From Mycolicibacterium elephantis DSM 44368 (lineage in GTDB: Bacteria > Actinomycetota > Actinomycetes > Mycobacteriales > Mycobacteriaceae), in NCBI RefSeq assembly GCF_004014805.1, contig NZ_ATDN01000001.1, forward strand, positions 62,001-126,000: a DNA stretch of 64,000 nt, given 5' to 3'. Below, in pieces: positions 36,947-46,193 of the stretch. Under the pieces are notes generated by a model. It ran no database searches and had not been told where the DNA came from. It saw only the letters and a list, made by a program, of their open reading frames with translations. The translations under genes were made by a program, and so were the position numbers. Numbering within the stretch: position 1 is the stretch's first letter; each line of letters opens with the position of its first letter.

Positions 36947-38337
36947 CGCAGCGTCAGCGGTTGCGCCGAGCGGTATTGGTCGAGCACCTGCGGAGCGGGT
37001 TCGGCGGTATAGGGCGTCGTCACGCCGTATGACCATACCGGTGGTGAATCCTGTTGTGTCAGAGTCCACGCCGCCTGCCTGGCCGCGCCGAGCGCGACGT
37101 ACTCGGCGGGTTCCGGCACGTGGACGGGCCTGCCCCACACCGCGGGCGCGATGCGGCGAACGGCTTCCGAGCGCATGGCGCCACCGACCAGGATGAGACG
37201 CCTGACGTCGACGCCCTGCGCGGAGATCTTTTCGAGGCAATACGCCATCGAGGCGAGCAGGCCCTCGACCGCGACGCGGGCCACGTTGGCCGGCACCAGG
37301 TTTCGCGTGGTCACGCCGTGCAGCGCACCCGCCGCTTCCGGCAGGTTCGGTGATCGCTCACCCTCGAAGTAGGGCACCAGCGTCAGCCCCTCCGCGCCGG
37401 GCGGCGCCGACAACGCCAGCCTGTCGAACTCCGCGAAGTCCACGTTGAGCATGCGCGCGACCGCGGCCAACACGGGTGCGCCGTTCAGCGTGCACACCAG
37501 CGGCAGTTGCCGTCCGGTGGCGTCGCCGAACCCGGCGACCAGACCTTCGGCGTCGTGCGGGGCGGCCTCGCTGACCGCGCTGACCACCCCCGAGGTGCCC
37601 AACGACACGACGCCGTCGCCCAGCGCCGCCCCGAGCCCCAACGCCGCGGCGGCGTTGTCCCCGGCTCCCGGTCCGAGCACCGCCCCGGAGGCCAGGCGCC
37701 CGGCTTCGTCGTGCGGACCCAGCACGGTCGGCATCAACGGGCGTCGCCCCCGCATCGCCAACTCGAGCAGATCAGGCTGGTAGGCGTCATGCTCGGCGGA
37801 GTAGTACCCGGTCCCGCTGGCGTCGCTGCGGTCGGTACGCAGTTGCGCGATATCGGTGGACCCGCTCAGCCGCCACGTCAGCCAGTCGTGCGGAAGGCAC
37901 ACCGCCGCCGTCGCGTCGGCGTGCGCGGGTTCGTGATCGGCCAGCCACCGCAGCTTGGCGGCGGTGATCGCCGCGACCGGCACGACGCCGACACGTTTGG
38001 CCCATTCGTGTGCCCCACCAAGCTCGCGGACCAGTTCTTCGGCCGCGGTGCTCGACCGAGTGTCGTTCCACAGCAACGCATCTCGAACTGTGCGCCCGGT
38101 GACGTCCAGGCACACCATGCCGTGTTGCTGGGCGCCCACGGACAACGCCGCCACGTCGTCGAGGCCGCCCGCGGCGTTGACGGCTGCCTGCAGGGCGGAC
38201 CACCACAGCCGGGGGTCCACCTCGGTACCACCCGGGTGTGGTGAGGTCGCCGATCTGATGATCTCGCCGGTGTCGGCCCGGCACACCACCACCTTGCACG
38301 ACTGGGTGGACGAATCGACACCGGCGACGAGATCCAC
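36943..38337 (-). CDS. xylB: Xylulokinase
   Basis: 464 residues from GTG 38337. It is a FGGY-family carbohydrate kinase: [14 protein letters not shown] at the N-terminal phosphate loop, [13 protein letters not shown] (the QQHGMV block typical of xylulokinases), [22 protein letters not shown], and the C-terminal [16 protein letters not shown] followed by [20 protein letters not shown]. It phosphorylates D-xylulose to feed the pentose phosphate pathway. No xylose isomerase or transporter is adjacent. It is coupled to the metallo-hydrolase downstream and diverges from a DUF6328 gene. Confidence 0.9.
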   Translation of the reverse strand: MDLVAGVDSSTQSCKVVVCRADTGEIIRSATSPHPGGTEVDPRLWWSALQAAVNAAGGLDDVAALSVGAQQHGMVCLDVTGRTVRDALLWNDTRSSTAAEELVRELGGAHEWAKRVGVVPVAAITAAKLRWLADHEPAHADATAAVCLPHDWLTWRLSGSTDIAQLRTDRSDASGTGYYSAEHDAYQPDLLELAMRGRRPLMPTVLGPHDEAGRLASGAVLGPGAGDNAAAALGLGAALGDGVVSLGTSGVVSAVSEAAPHDAEGLVAGFGDATGRQLPLVCTLNGAPVLAAVARMLNVDFAEFDRLALSAPPGAEGLTLVPYFEGERSPNLPEAAGALHGVTTRNLVPANVARVAVEGLLASMAYCLEKISAQGVDVRRLILVGGAMRSEAVRRIAPAVWGRPVHVPEPAEYVALGAARQAAWTLTQQDSPPVWSYGVTTPYTAEPAPQVLDQYRSAQPLTLR

Positions 38338-38373
38338 CCCAACGAACCTACCCCGGCGATCGGGGGTGAATGC

Positions 38374-38928
38374 ATGATCGCCGTGCAGCGTGTCCGTGGT
38401 GCTGCGAGAATCGACGGGGTGGACATCGAGCACCCCGCTGGGGTCGAGCGCTGGGACGAGAACCGTAGAGAGTCGGAAGCCCAACGGCTGGTCCGCAATT
38501 GGTCGAGCTTGTTGCAGGAGCTGAGGGTCGCCCAGACCGGTGTCCAACTTCTGACCGGTTTCCTGTTGATCCTGCCGTTCTACGAGCAGTTCGGCGATCT
38601 CGACAGCGTGATGCGCGGGGTCTATCTGGCCACGGTCGCGGGCTCGATCGGGGCGACCGTTCTGCTCGTCGCACCGGTGATCCTGCACCGGATCCTGTTC
38701 CGCCGCCACCGGCTCCAGACCCTGGTGGCCACCTCCCACCGCTACGCCATGGCGGGAACACTGCTGTTGGGCATCACGCTGGCCGGCGTGGCAACCATCA
38801 TCTTCGACGCCGTGATAGACCGGACGTTCGCCTGGATCGCCGGTGGGTGCACACTGTCCGCCCTCGGCGTGTTCTGGTACGCGATACCGCTGCTGCGACG
38901 CCGCACTCCCGAGGTCGACCCATACTGA
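38374..38928 (+). CDS. DUF6328-like membrane protein
   Basis: 184 residues, with GGGGGTG before the ATG; an in-frame GTG at 38419 is a shorter option. A charged lead with [20 protein letters not shown] starts the first of four transmembrane helices, followed by [19 protein letters not shown] and a LHRILFRRH loop. This matches the actinobacterial DUF6328 family, whose role is unknown. It diverges from xylulokinase by 36 bases and is followed 37 bases later by the DoxX-like repeat protein. Confidence 0.75.
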   Translation: MIAVQRVRGAARIDGVDIEHPAGVERWDENRRESEAQRLVRNWSSLLQELRVAQTGVQLLTGFLLILPFYEQFGDLDSVMRGVYLATVAGSIGATVLLVAPVILHRILFRRHRLQTLVATSHRYAMAGTLLLGITLAGVATIIFDAVIDRTFAWIAGGCTLSALGVFWYAIPLLRRRTPEVDPY

Positions 38929-38965
38929 GCGTTTGTCAGGCCGCGGGCCGGGGAACACACGGTTC

Positions 38966-39919
38966 ATGTTGATCCGACGAATCGCGCGCCCCATGCTTGC
39001 AGCGGCGTTCATCACCCGGGGCGTCGACGCCCTCCGCAGCCCTAAGCCAGCGGCCGACGCCACCCGCCCAACCCTCGAGGGGTTGAGCAAGCTGCCCGAC
39101 CCCGTCGGCACGAACGTTCCGTCCGACGCCGAGACGGTCGCCCGAATCAATGCCGCCGTACAGATCGGCGGCGGACTGTTACTGGCGACCGGCAAACTGC
39201 CACGGTTGGCGTCGGGCGTGCTGGCTCTCAGCGTGATACCAAGCAGCCTTGGCGCGCATGCCTTCTGGGAGGAGACAGACCCCCAGCGCAAGGCCGACGA
39301 ACGGCGGGCCTTCGTCACCGAGATCAGCCTCATCGGCGGGCTGATCATCGCTGCCGTCGACACCGAAGGCAAACCGTCGCTGGGATGGCGCGGACGCCGC
39401 GCCGCCCACAAGGTCACCGAAGCCGTCGGCGCGGCGCTGCCTGCGGGGGCCGCCACCGGCGGAGCGCTCGCCGACAGCGCACTGGCCGAGAAGGTCGGCC
39501 ACGGGCTTCAGGTCGGCGCCGAGCGGGGCCGCGAACTAGCCCACGTCGCGCTCGAGCGTGGCAGTGAGTTGGCCGAGGCGGCGCGCGAACGCGGACCCGA
39601 GTGGGCCGAGGCGGCGCGCAAGCGCGGCGCCGAACTGGCCGAGGTGGCGCGCGAACGCGGGCCAGAGTGGGCCGAGGCGGCGCGCAAGCGCGGCGCCGAA
39701 CTGGCCGAGGTGGCGCGCGAGCGCGGTACCGAATGGGCCGAGGTCGCGCGCGAACGCGGACCCGAACTCGCCGAGACCGCCCGCAAACGGGCGCCGGAAC
39801 TCGCCGAGACCGCGCGCAAACGGGCGCCGGAGTTGGCCGCCACCGCCCGCAAGCGCGCCCCGGAACTGGCCGAGACCGCGCGCGCCCAGGCCAAACAACG
39901 CCGCGGGCGTAAGCGCTGA
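38966..39919 (+). CDS. DoxX-like membrane protein with 11-residue amphipathic repeat tail
   Basis: 317 residues. The first about 135 form a DoxX-like four-helix membrane domain ([59 protein letters not shown]). After a short linker, residues 186-306 are eleven consecutive 11-residue units of the type [11 protein letters not shown], ending in a basic tail QRRGRKR. The units contain no helix breaker other than one proline near the start, so they should form a long amphipathic helix with an 11-residue periodicity, like membrane- or lipid-droplet-binding helices. The function of the fusion is unknown. It converges with gntP 2 bases downstream. Confidence 0.82.
   Translation: MLIRRIARPMLAAAFITRGVDALRSPKPAADATRPTLEGLSKLPDPVGTNVPSDAETVARINAAVQIGGGLLLATGKLPRLASGVLALSVIPSSLGAHAFWEETDPQRKADERRAFVTEISLIGGLIIAAVDTEGKPSLGWRGRRAAHKVTEAVGAALPAGAATGGALADSALAEKVGHGLQVGAERGRELAHVALERGSELAEAARERGPEWAEAARKRGAELAEVARERGPEWAEAARKRGAELAEVARERGTEWAEVARERGPELAETARKRAPELAETARKRAPELAATARKRAPELAETARAQAKQRRGRKR
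39521..39883 (+). repeat. Eleven tandem 33-bp coding repeats
   Basis: The last third of the DoxX-like gene consists of eleven in-frame 33-base units (11 x 33 = 363 bases). Unit types alternate in the middle, where [11 protein letters not shown] and [11 protein letters not shown] repeat as a 66-base pair, then change to [11 protein letters not shown]. The near identity of adjacent units implies recent unequal duplication, so repeat number may vary between strains. Confidence 0.9.
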
Positions 39920-39921
39920 CG

Positions 39922-41355
39922 TCACGCCACCATCCACAGCGCCAGCGCCAGGACGAACGCGCTGAGGCCCAACGTCGTCTCCATGACCGTCCAGGTCTTC
40001 AGCGTCGTCTTGACGTCCATCCCGAAGAACCGGCTGACCAGCCAGAAGCCGGAGTCGTTGACGTGTGAGAGCACGGTCGCGCCCGCGGCGATCGCGATCA
40101 CCATCAAGGAGAGCTGGAAAGCGCTCAAGTCGGCCTGGGCCGCCGCTGCGCTGAGCAGCCCTGCCGTCGTGGTCAACGCGACGGTGGCGGAACCCTGCGC
40201 CACGCGCAACACCGTGGCGACGATGAAGGCCTGCACGATCAGCGACATCCCGAGGTCTGACAGCGAGTCGGACAGCGCGTCGCCGATGCCGCTGAGCCGC
40301 AGGACTCCGCCGAACATGCCGCCGGCGCCGGTGATCAGGATGATCGAGCAGATCGGGCCGAGCGCGTCGTCGAGGATCGTGGTGATGTCGGCCATCGCGT
40401 GTTCGCGCAAGCCCAGCACGACGATCGCGACGAGCACGGTGATCAGCAGCGCCACCGTCGTGTTGCCGAGCAGCATCAGATAACGCGCCCAGGTGGCGTC
40501 CTCGGCGATCACGCCGGCGGTGATGAGCGTGTTGAGCACCGTGTTGAAGGAGATCAGCACCATCGGCAGCAGCAACATCGCGAGCACCGTCGGGAATGCC
40601 GGCGCCGTCCTGGTTTTCGTCTGTCCGCGCCTACCGACGCCGGAGACGTCGTCGCGGTCCGTGTCCTCGTCGCGTCCGCCGTTCAACTTTCCGAAAAGCG
40701 CCTCGGGGACGTCGACGTGCACGCGCCGTCCGAGGACCCGCGAAACGAGCATCACGCCCACGTACCACGACGCGACCGCGATGGGCGCGCCGACGAGCAA
40801 CGTGAGCCCGATGTCGGCTTCGAGCGCCTCGGCCGCAGCGACGGGTCCGGGATGCGGCGGCACCAAGGCGTGCATCGCGGCGAACGCCCCGGCGGCCGGC
40901 AGGCCGTAGAGAAGGAGCGAACCGCCGAACCGGCGCGCGACGGTCATGATGATGGGCAGGAACACGACCAGGCCGGCGTCGAAGAAGATCGGAAACCCGA
41001 AGAGCAACGCGGCAACGCCGAGCGCCAGCGGTGCCCGTTTCTCACCGAACCGGCCGATGAGCGTGTCGGCGAGCACCTGCGCGCCGCCGGTGATCTCGAG
41101 CAGCCGGCCGAGCATGATGCCGAAGCCGACGAGCAGGGCCACGGCGCCGATGGTGTTCGAGAAGCCGAAGGCGAGCGCGTCGGGGATATCCCCCACCGGG
41201 ATGCCCGCGGCAACCGCCGTCAGCACGCTCACCAACACCAGCGCCACGAACGCGTGCAGCTTCACCTTCATGATCAAGAACAGCAGGAGGGCCACCGCCG
41301 CCACGGCGATCAACAGCAGCGTGATGGCGCCGTATGCCGGTTGAATCGCTTCCAC
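39922..41355 (-). CDS. gntP: Gluconate:proton symporter
   Basis: 477 residues and 12 or more hydrophobic helices. GntP-family features include SNTIGAVALLVGFGIMLGRL, LLFGFPIFFDAGLVVFLPI, the motif GAFAAMHALVPPHPGPVAAA, and AQGSATVALTTTAGLL. It imports gluconate with protons into the cell, where the next gene product phosphorylates it. The central cytoplasmic loop is long and charged. It lies 30 bases downstream of gluconokinase on the same strand, forming one operon under the divergent GntR regulator. Confidence 0.92.
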   Translation of the reverse strand: MEAIQPAYGAITLLLIAVAAVALLLFLIMKVKLHAFVALVLVSVLTAVAAGIPVGDIPDALAFGFSNTIGAVALLVGFGIMLGRLLEITGGAQVLADTLIGRFGEKRAPLALGVAALLFGFPIFFDAGLVVFLPIIMTVARRFGGSLLLYGLPAAGAFAAMHALVPPHPGPVAAAEALEADIGLTLLVGAPIAVASWYVGVMLVSRVLGRRVHVDVPEALFGKLNGGRDEDTDRDDVSGVGRRGQTKTRTAPAFPTVLAMLLLPMVLISFNTVLNTLITAGVIAEDATWARYLMLLGNTTVALLITVLVAIVVLGLREHAMADITTILDDALGPICSIILITGAGGMFGGVLRLSGIGDALSDSLSDLGMSLIVQAFIVATVLRVAQGSATVALTTTAGLLSAAAAQADLSAFQLSLMVIAIAAGATVLSHVNDSGFWLVSRFFGMDVKTTLKTWTVMETTLGLSAFVLALALWMVA

Positions 41356-41385
41356 AAGACCTCCGTACTGAACTCGTCGATGCTC

Positions 41386-41892
41386 TTATTCGTTTGTGTG
41401 CGTTGTTGATTCGGCCACGTAGGTTTCGATGATGGAGTCGATGCTCTGGTCGACGTCGATGGTGATGCCGTCCTCGTCCGGTTCGAGCGGTTCCAGCGTG
41501 GCGAACTGGGACTCCAGCAGCGACGCGGGCATGAAGTGCCCAGGGCGGCTGGCCTGGCGCCTGCCGATGACCTCGGGTGTGCCGCTGAGATGGACAAATT
41601 CAACGTGTGGGCAATGACGGCGCAACTGGTCGCGGTACATGCGCTTGAGCGCCGAGCAGCTCATCACGCCGCCGCGCTCGCCCCGCTCGGCCAGCCACTC
41701 CCCGATCGCATCCAGCCACGGACGGCGGTCATCGTCATCGAGCGGTTGGCCGGACGTCATCTTGGCGATGTTGGCCGGTGGGTGGAAATCGTCGGCATCG
41801 GCGAACGGCACCCGGAGTCGCTGCGCCAACGCCGCCCCGACGGTCGACTTCCCCGATCCCGATACGCCCATCACGACGATTGGCAACGTCAT
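41386..41892 (-). CDS. gntK: Gluconokinase
   Basis: 168 residues from the ATG at 41892 (GGTAGGTG upstream); a GTG nine bases earlier is possible. P-loop GVSGSGKST is at about residues 8-16, then DADDFHPPANIAKMTSGQPL, DDDDRRPWLDAIGEW, CSALKRMYRDQLR and RPGHFMPASLLESQFATLEP, all standard GntK blocks. It converts gluconate to 6-phosphogluconate for the pentose phosphate pathway. It is first in the gntK-gntP operon, and its promoter region contains the candidate GntR operator. Confidence 0.94.
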   Translation of the reverse strand: MTLPIVVMGVSGSGKSTVGAALAQRLRVPFADADDFHPPANIAKMTSGQPLDDDDRRPWLDAIGEWLAERGERGGVMSCSALKRMYRDQLRRHCPHVEFVHLSGTPEVIGRRQASRPGHFMPASLLESQFATLEPLEPDEDGITIDVDQSIDSIIETYVAESTTHTNE

Positions 41893-41930
41893 CAGTTGCA
41901 CCTACCCGGTTGTGGTTGACGTCACTCAGC

Positions 41931-41946
41931 ATGACGTAATCGTCAT
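41931..41946. promoter_or_regulatory. Candidate GntR operator ATGACG-TAAT-CGTCAT
   Basis: A perfect 6-base inverted repeat with a 4-base AT-rich spacer lies 39-54 bases before gntK and 70-85 bases before the divergent gntR gene. One dimeric GntR-type repressor bound here could control both directions and be released by gluconate or 6-phosphogluconate. Support is symmetry and location only. Confidence 0.55.
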
Positions 41947-42015
41947 ATGATTGCAATACTGCTACAGAAAGATATGTCTTTAGTCTTGGTGATGTGGTTA
42001 TGACAAGATGTATGC

Positions 42016-42726
42016 GTGTCGTCGGAATCAAACGTCGGCGCCCTGCACGCCAGCCTGCTCACCGCGCTGGGCACCGCGATCGTGTCCGGTGAGTATCCGG
42101 CCGGCCACGTGCTCACGCTCGACGGGGTGAGCGCACAACACGGTCTGTCGCGCAGCGTCGCCCGGGAAGTCGTACGCGTGCTCGAATCGATGGGAATGGT
42201 CGAATCCCGTCGGCGGGTAGGCATCACGGTCCTGCCGGCGGAGAACTGGAATGTCTTCGATCCCATGCTTATTCGCTGGCGCATCGACGCCGGCGACCGC
42301 GCCGCCCAGCTGGTGTCGCTGTCCGAGCTGCGGCGCGGCATCGAACCCGCGGCGGCGGCCCTTGCCGCACGCCGCGCCAATCCCGACCAGTGCCGGACCA
42401 TGGCCGCGGCGGTCTCAGACATGGTGGTGCACGGCCGGTCCGGCGACCTCGAGGCATACCTGGAGGCGGACAAGCTCTTTCACCGAACCCTGCTGGAGGC
42501 CAGCGGCAACGAGATGTTCCGCGCGCTGAATGGCGTCGTCGCCGAAGTGCTCACCGGCCGTACCCACCACGGCATGATGCCCAGCACCCCCGACCCGGCC
42601 GCCATCGAACTGCACGACGAGGTGGCCCGCGCGATCAGGACGCGCGATGAAGCCGCCGCGGAGAAGGCGATGCGCGCCATCATCGATGAGGCGGCGGTGG
42701 ATCTGAGCCGTGAGCTCAATGGTTAA
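42016..42726 (+). CDS. FadR/GntR-family transcriptional regulator of gluconate genes
   Basis: 236 residues from GTG 42016. The N-terminal winged helix-turn-helix (TALGTAIVSGEYPAGHVLTL, LSRSVAREVVRVLESMGMVE) precedes a helical FCD ligand domain: ELRRGIEPAAAALAARRA, DLEAYLEADKLFHRTLLEAS, with histidines at conserved metal-ligand positions. It diverges from gntK-gntP, the usual arrangement for a gluconate-responsive repressor. The SCO6745-family gene follows after 8 bases and may be co-transcribed. Confidence 0.88.
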   Translation: MSSESNVGALHASLLTALGTAIVSGEYPAGHVLTLDGVSAQHGLSRSVAREVVRVLESMGMVESRRRVGITVLPAENWNVFDPMLIRWRIDAGDRAAQLVSLSELRRGIEPAAAALAARRANPDQCRTMAAAVSDMVVHGRSGDLEAYLEADKLFHRTLLEASGNEMFRALNGVVAEVLTGRTHHGMMPSTPDPAAIELHDEVARAIRTRDEAAAEKAMRAIIDEAAVDLSRELNG

Positions 42727-42734
42727 CTGCCACC

Positions 42735-43616
42735 GTGGACAGGGAACCGAAACTGGCGCGGCGTTTCTTCGACCGAATCGAACCCGTGCACGCCGTCACG
42801 TACTTCGCCCCCGAAGCCCGCGCAGCCCTCGACGGGCTTGGCTTCAAAGGGTTCTGGATGGGTTATTTCGCGGCCCGGTCGGCCCCGTTCGGAGTCGTGC
42901 CGCCGCAGGTGGTGACCGCGGCGTTCTACAACTTCGCACCGCACCGGGTCGCCAAGGCCCTTCCGGCGGCATGGGACATCGCCACACCGGCCGATGCCCT
43001 GCGCGCCCGGTCTGAGGCGGCACTGGCGGCGCTGCGCCGCTACGGTGTTGACGGCGACGACGAGAAGGTGCGGGTGGCGGCCGACCTGGCCGCCAAGGCG
43101 GCACGCAGCGCGCCGCTGGACGGGCGGCCGTTGTTCGCCGCCAACGTGGCGTTGGACTGGCCGGACGAGCCGTTGGCCAAGTTGTGGCATGCGACCACGC
43201 TGCTGCGTGAACAACGCGGCGACGGCCATGTCGGCGTGCTGGTGTCCTGCGGGATCTCGGGGCGCGAGGCCAACGTGCTGCACGCGGCCGCGGGCCGGGT
43301 GCCCAAGGAGATGATCATGCGCAGCCGCGACTACGACGATGAGCAGTGGCGGCTGTACAGCGACCGGCTGGCCCAGCGCGGGCTGCTCGACGGCGAGGAA
43401 CTGACCGCCGCCGGTCGTGAACTCAAGGCGCACATCGAGGACCGCACCGATCGGCTGGCGCTGTCCGCGCTCGAGGCGTTGACCGACGACGAGATCGAGA
43501 CGCTGTTTCGGGCGTTGACACCGCTCACCCGGATGGTGGTCGCGGGCGGTGATCTACCGGCCGCGACGCCGATGGGACTGAACCGCGACGACCTCGACAA
43601 CGACTCCGCGCACTGA
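42735..43616 (+). CDS. SCO6745-family protein
   Basis: 293 residues from GTG 42735. It is an actinobacterial conserved family of helical proteins: [74 protein letters not shown]. The C-terminal half resembles a winged-helix/MarR-like segment ([39 protein letters not shown]). The function is not known to me. It starts 8 bases after the gluconate regulator, and a palindromic repeat follows its stop. Confidence 0.82.
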   Translation: MDREPKLARRFFDRIEPVHAVTYFAPEARAALDGLGFKGFWMGYFAARSAPFGVVPPQVVTAAFYNFAPHRVAKALPAAWDIATPADALRARSEAALAALRRYGVDGDDEKVRVAADLAAKAARSAPLDGRPLFAANVALDWPDEPLAKLWHATTLLREQRGDGHVGVLVSCGISGREANVLHAAAGRVPKEMIMRSRDYDDEQWRLYSDRLAQRGLLDGEELTAAGRELKAHIEDRTDRLALSALEALTDDEIETLFRALTPLTRMVVAGGDLPAATPMGLNRDDLDNDSAH

Positions 43617-43627
43617 CTCGTCCTCTT

Positions 43628-43692
43628 CCGGCGAGCGTGCGTGTTTGAGGGCGACACGCCGAGCCTTAGCAGGAGTTCACGCACGCTCGCGG
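43628..43692 (+). repeat. Palindromic repeat upstream of ynfA
   Basis: The element begins GCGAGCGTGCGTG (43631-43643) and ends CACGCACGCTCGC (43678-43690), giving a perfect 13-bp stem around a loop containing GTTTGAGGGCGACACGCC. Its left 35 bases recur exactly, in inverted orientation, at 44077-44111. This is a REP-like dispersed repeat as seen in fast-growing mycobacteria, by recollection. Confidence 0.8.
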
Positions 43693-43704
43693 CAGGCTGG
43701 AGCC

Positions 43705-44034
43705 GTGACGGTGATCAAGTCGATGCTGTTGTTCGTGCTCGCCGCGGTGCTGGAGATCGGCGGGGCCTGGCTGGTGTGGCAAGGGTTCCGCGAACACCGC
43801 GGTTGGCTGTGGATCGGCGTCGGCGTCATCGCGCTGGGTGCCTACGGGTTCGTCGCGGCATTCCAGCCCGAGGCCCACTTCGGCCGGGTGCTCGCCGCGT
43901 ACGGCGGTGTGTTCGTGGCCGGCTCGCTGGCGTGGGGCATGGTCGCGGACGGGTTTCGGCCTGACCGCTGGGATGTCGCCGGGGCGGCGATCTGCCTGCT
44001 CGGTGTCGGCGTCATCATGTATACGCCGCGGTGA
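43705..44034 (+). CDS. ynfA: YnfA-family (UPF0060) small membrane protein
   Basis: 109 residues from GTG 43705, with TGGAG upstream, matching the family length. Four transmembrane helices: [78 protein letters not shown]. The glutamate in helix 1 (AVLEIGGA) is the hallmark acidic residue. These resemble small-multidrug-resistance-type transporters; the function is unproven. The gene is framed on both sides by an inverted pair of palindromic repeats, which is unusual for so short a unit. Confidence 0.9.
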   Translation: MTVIKSMLLFVLAAVLEIGGAWLVWQGFREHRGWLWIGVGVIALGAYGFVAAFQPEAHFGRVLAAYGGVFVAGSLAWGMVADGFRPDRWDVAGAAICLLGVGVIMYTPR

Positions 44035-44045
44035 CGCCAAGCAAC

Positions 44046-44111
44046 GCGCCCGAGCGTGCGCAAACTCGCGCGATGTCTCGGCGTGTCGCCCTCAAACACG
44101 CACGCTCGCCG
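44046..44111 (-). repeat. Palindromic repeat downstream of ynfA, inverted copy
   Basis: CGAGCGTGCG at 44051-44060 pairs with CGCACGCTCG at 44099-44108. The right 35 bases (44077-44111) are the exact reverse complement of 43629-43663. Together the two copies flank ynfA as a large inverted repeat; the downstream one could also act as a bidirectional terminator between ynfA and the convergent kinase-like gene. Confidence 0.8.
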
Positions 44112-44121
44112 AAAAGGCGGG

Positions 44122-46122
44122 TTATGCGGGCGGTTGGTTGCGGTTCCACTCCAGCCACCCGACACCGGTGCGGCCGTCGGCGGTGGTGACCGTCGCCCAC
44201 GCCCGCGGGAAGTGGCTCACCCGACCGTCGGGCGAGGTCAACAGCACCGGTGCGTGACCACGGACCTCGATGGTCGCGGTGACGTCGCCCGGGGCGAGCG
44301 TGACCGTCGTCTCCAGCGGTAACCCGTTGTCGCCGAACTCTTCTCGGGCGGTCACCGCCTGCAGCTCGATCAGCGACTCGCCGGGCTGCTGGATGTAGCC
44401 GATGCCGACCGGTGGCGCGCCGGGGATCCGGACGTCGACGCCGTGAAGGTGAGTGCCGTCCTCGAGGTGCAACGCGCTCCACACCCACTCCATGGACCAC
44501 CAGTCGCGCACACCCCACGAGTGATCACGCTGTCCCGGCACCGAATCCAGTTGGTAGCTGCGGCCGTCGGCGGTCACGGTGCCCGACACCGTGCACGGGA
44601 TCTCGTAGCGCGGGGTGATGCGGTACTGGTACGGCACACCGTCGGTGTCGAACACCAGATCCATCGTCAGCTCGGTCGGCCGCCCGGCTTCGCCGCGCAG
44701 CAACGCGGCCGGGTCGTCGTAGGCCTGCGCTGACCCGCGCAGCTTCACGCGGTAAGTCTGCAGCGGCTCGGTGATTTCCATCGTGAGATCGGCTGCCGCA
44801 CAGTGCACTTGCATCGGGTCATCCGGCAGCGGGGCTTCGAGGTCGGCAATCGCGATGGTCGGCATGTCCGGTCCGCACAGCAGCCCGTTGATCCACGCGA
44901 CGTTCTCGTTGGGCATCAGCCCCAGCCGGATCCAGCCGCCGATATTCTGCGCGGGGTCGACGAAATCGAAGTACCAGCTCTCGTTCCACAGGTCTTCGGA
45001 ACCTTGAGCGTGGGCGCCTTCGTCGGTGGGCTCGGGCCGTAGCGGTTCGAGTCCAACGGGTTCGGGCAGGATGGCCGTGGCGTCGGTGTCCAGCACGTGG
45101 TGGCAGTGCCGATCCAGCATGGTCATGAACATCTGGTCGCCGCGCTCGGTGCGCTCGACCAGCATCGAGGACACGATCGCCATGACCACCCCGAAGAAGC
45201 TCTGCCTGCGCACCCCCTCGCGGACGTCGTCGAGGGTCAACGGCGCGTCGGGGCCGAGCGCCTCGTGGTAGGCCCGCACCAGCGCGTCGTAGTGGTCACG
45301 ACGGTCCTGGACCGGCAGCGCGCAACCGAGGAAGTAGGCGACGTCGGTCAGCGCCGGCCCCCAGGTGACGGTCTGCCAGTCCACGACGGTCAGCGCGCGG
45401 TCGGCGCCGGGTTCGCCGAAAAGCATGTTGTCCAGCCGGTAGTCCCCGTGGACCAGGCCCATCGGGCGCTGCGGATCGGCTTCCAGGGCGAGGTAGCCGT
45501 CGAAGCTGGCGACCAGCCGCTCGCACACCTCACGTTGTTCGTCGGTGATCTGGTCGGCGAAGCGCTCGGCGAACCCGGCGTAGAGCTGGCCGATCAGCGC
45601 CTGGTTGATCGGCGCGTCGCGGTTGAGCCAGTCGGCTTGGGCGGCCGCCGCGTCACCGAGCATCGGGGCGTGCACCCGGCCCAGTTCGGCCAGCGCCAGT
45701 TTCGCCTGCTCGATCGTGGCACCGCGGATTTCATCGCCGACGGTGGCCGGCGCCGCGTCGCCGAGCAAGAGGTGAAATGCTCCGGTCCCGCTGTCATAGC
45801 CGGCGGAATGGCACGGTGCCACCGGTCCACCGATGCGCGGCGCGATGTCGGTGTAGAACCTGACCTCGCGTTCGTAGAGGCCCAGAGTCAGGCCGGCCTG
45901 GCGGCTCGCGGAGTCGGTGGCGGCGACCTTCAGCACCACCGACGGTGGGCCGTCCGCGCCGTCCGCGTAGGTCAGCGTCACGCGGTAGCACTCGCTCATC
46001 TGGCCGGTGCCGATGCGTTCGGTGGCGAAATCGGTGACGGTTCCGGCGCCGATGGTCGCGGTGAGCCAGTCGGCGTTCAGGTCGGTGGGCCGTTCGATCA
46101 CGGCGTTCTGCGTGGGGGCCAT
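44122..46122 (-). CDS. Phosphotransferase-like protein fused to beta-rich domain
   Basis: 666 residues from the ATG at 46122. Residues about 1-370 form an aminoglycoside-phosphotransferase/ecdysteroid-kinase-like fold: GQMSECYRVTLTYADGADGP, VVLKVAA lysine, catalytic loop MGLVHGDYRLDNMLFGE, metal-binding VVDWQTVTWGPALTDVAYFL. The remaining about 290 residues look like a beta-barrel domain (ESWYFDFVDPAQNIGGWIRL, PGQRDHSWGVRDWWSMEWVW), similar to DUF7064/CrtC-like lipocalin domains. In mycobacteria such kinases appear in steroid or lipid gene sets. The substrate is unknown. Confidence 0.82.
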   Translation of the reverse strand: MAPTQNAVIERPTDLNADWLTATIGAGTVTDFATERIGTGQMSECYRVTLTYADGADGPPSVVLKVAATDSASRQAGLTLGLYEREVRFYTDIAPRIGGPVAPCHSAGYDSGTGAFHLLLGDAAPATVGDEIRGATIEQAKLALAELGRVHAPMLGDAAAAQADWLNRDAPINQALIGQLYAGFAERFADQITDEQREVCERLVASFDGYLALEADPQRPMGLVHGDYRLDNMLFGEPGADRALTVVDWQTVTWGPALTDVAYFLGCALPVQDRRDHYDALVRAYHEALGPDAPLTLDDVREGVRRQSFFGVVMAIVSSMLVERTERGDQMFMTMLDRHCHHVLDTDATAILPEPVGLEPLRPEPTDEGAHAQGSEDLWNESWYFDFVDPAQNIGGWIRLGLMPNENVAWINGLLCGPDMPTIAIADLEAPLPDDPMQVHCAAADLTMEITEPLQTYRVKLRGSAQAYDDPAALLRGEAGRPTELTMDLVFDTDGVPYQYRITPRYEIPCTVSGTVTADGRSYQLDSVPGQRDHSWGVRDWWSMEWVWSALHLEDGTHLHGVDVRIPGAPPVGIGYIQQPGESLIELQAVTAREEFGDNGLPLETTVTLAPGDVTATIEVRGHAPVLLTSPDGRVSHFPRAWATVTTADGRTGVGWLEWNRNQPPA

Positions 46123-46193
46123 ACCTGGCAACCTAGCAGTGGGCAAAATCACAATGTTGACGGGTGTCAAAAATCGTCGGATTTGCCGACAAA

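Noticed and set aside
39521..39883. Direct repeats considered as a CRISPR array
   Set aside because: The units are contiguous, in frame, without spacers, and encode an amphipathic helix.
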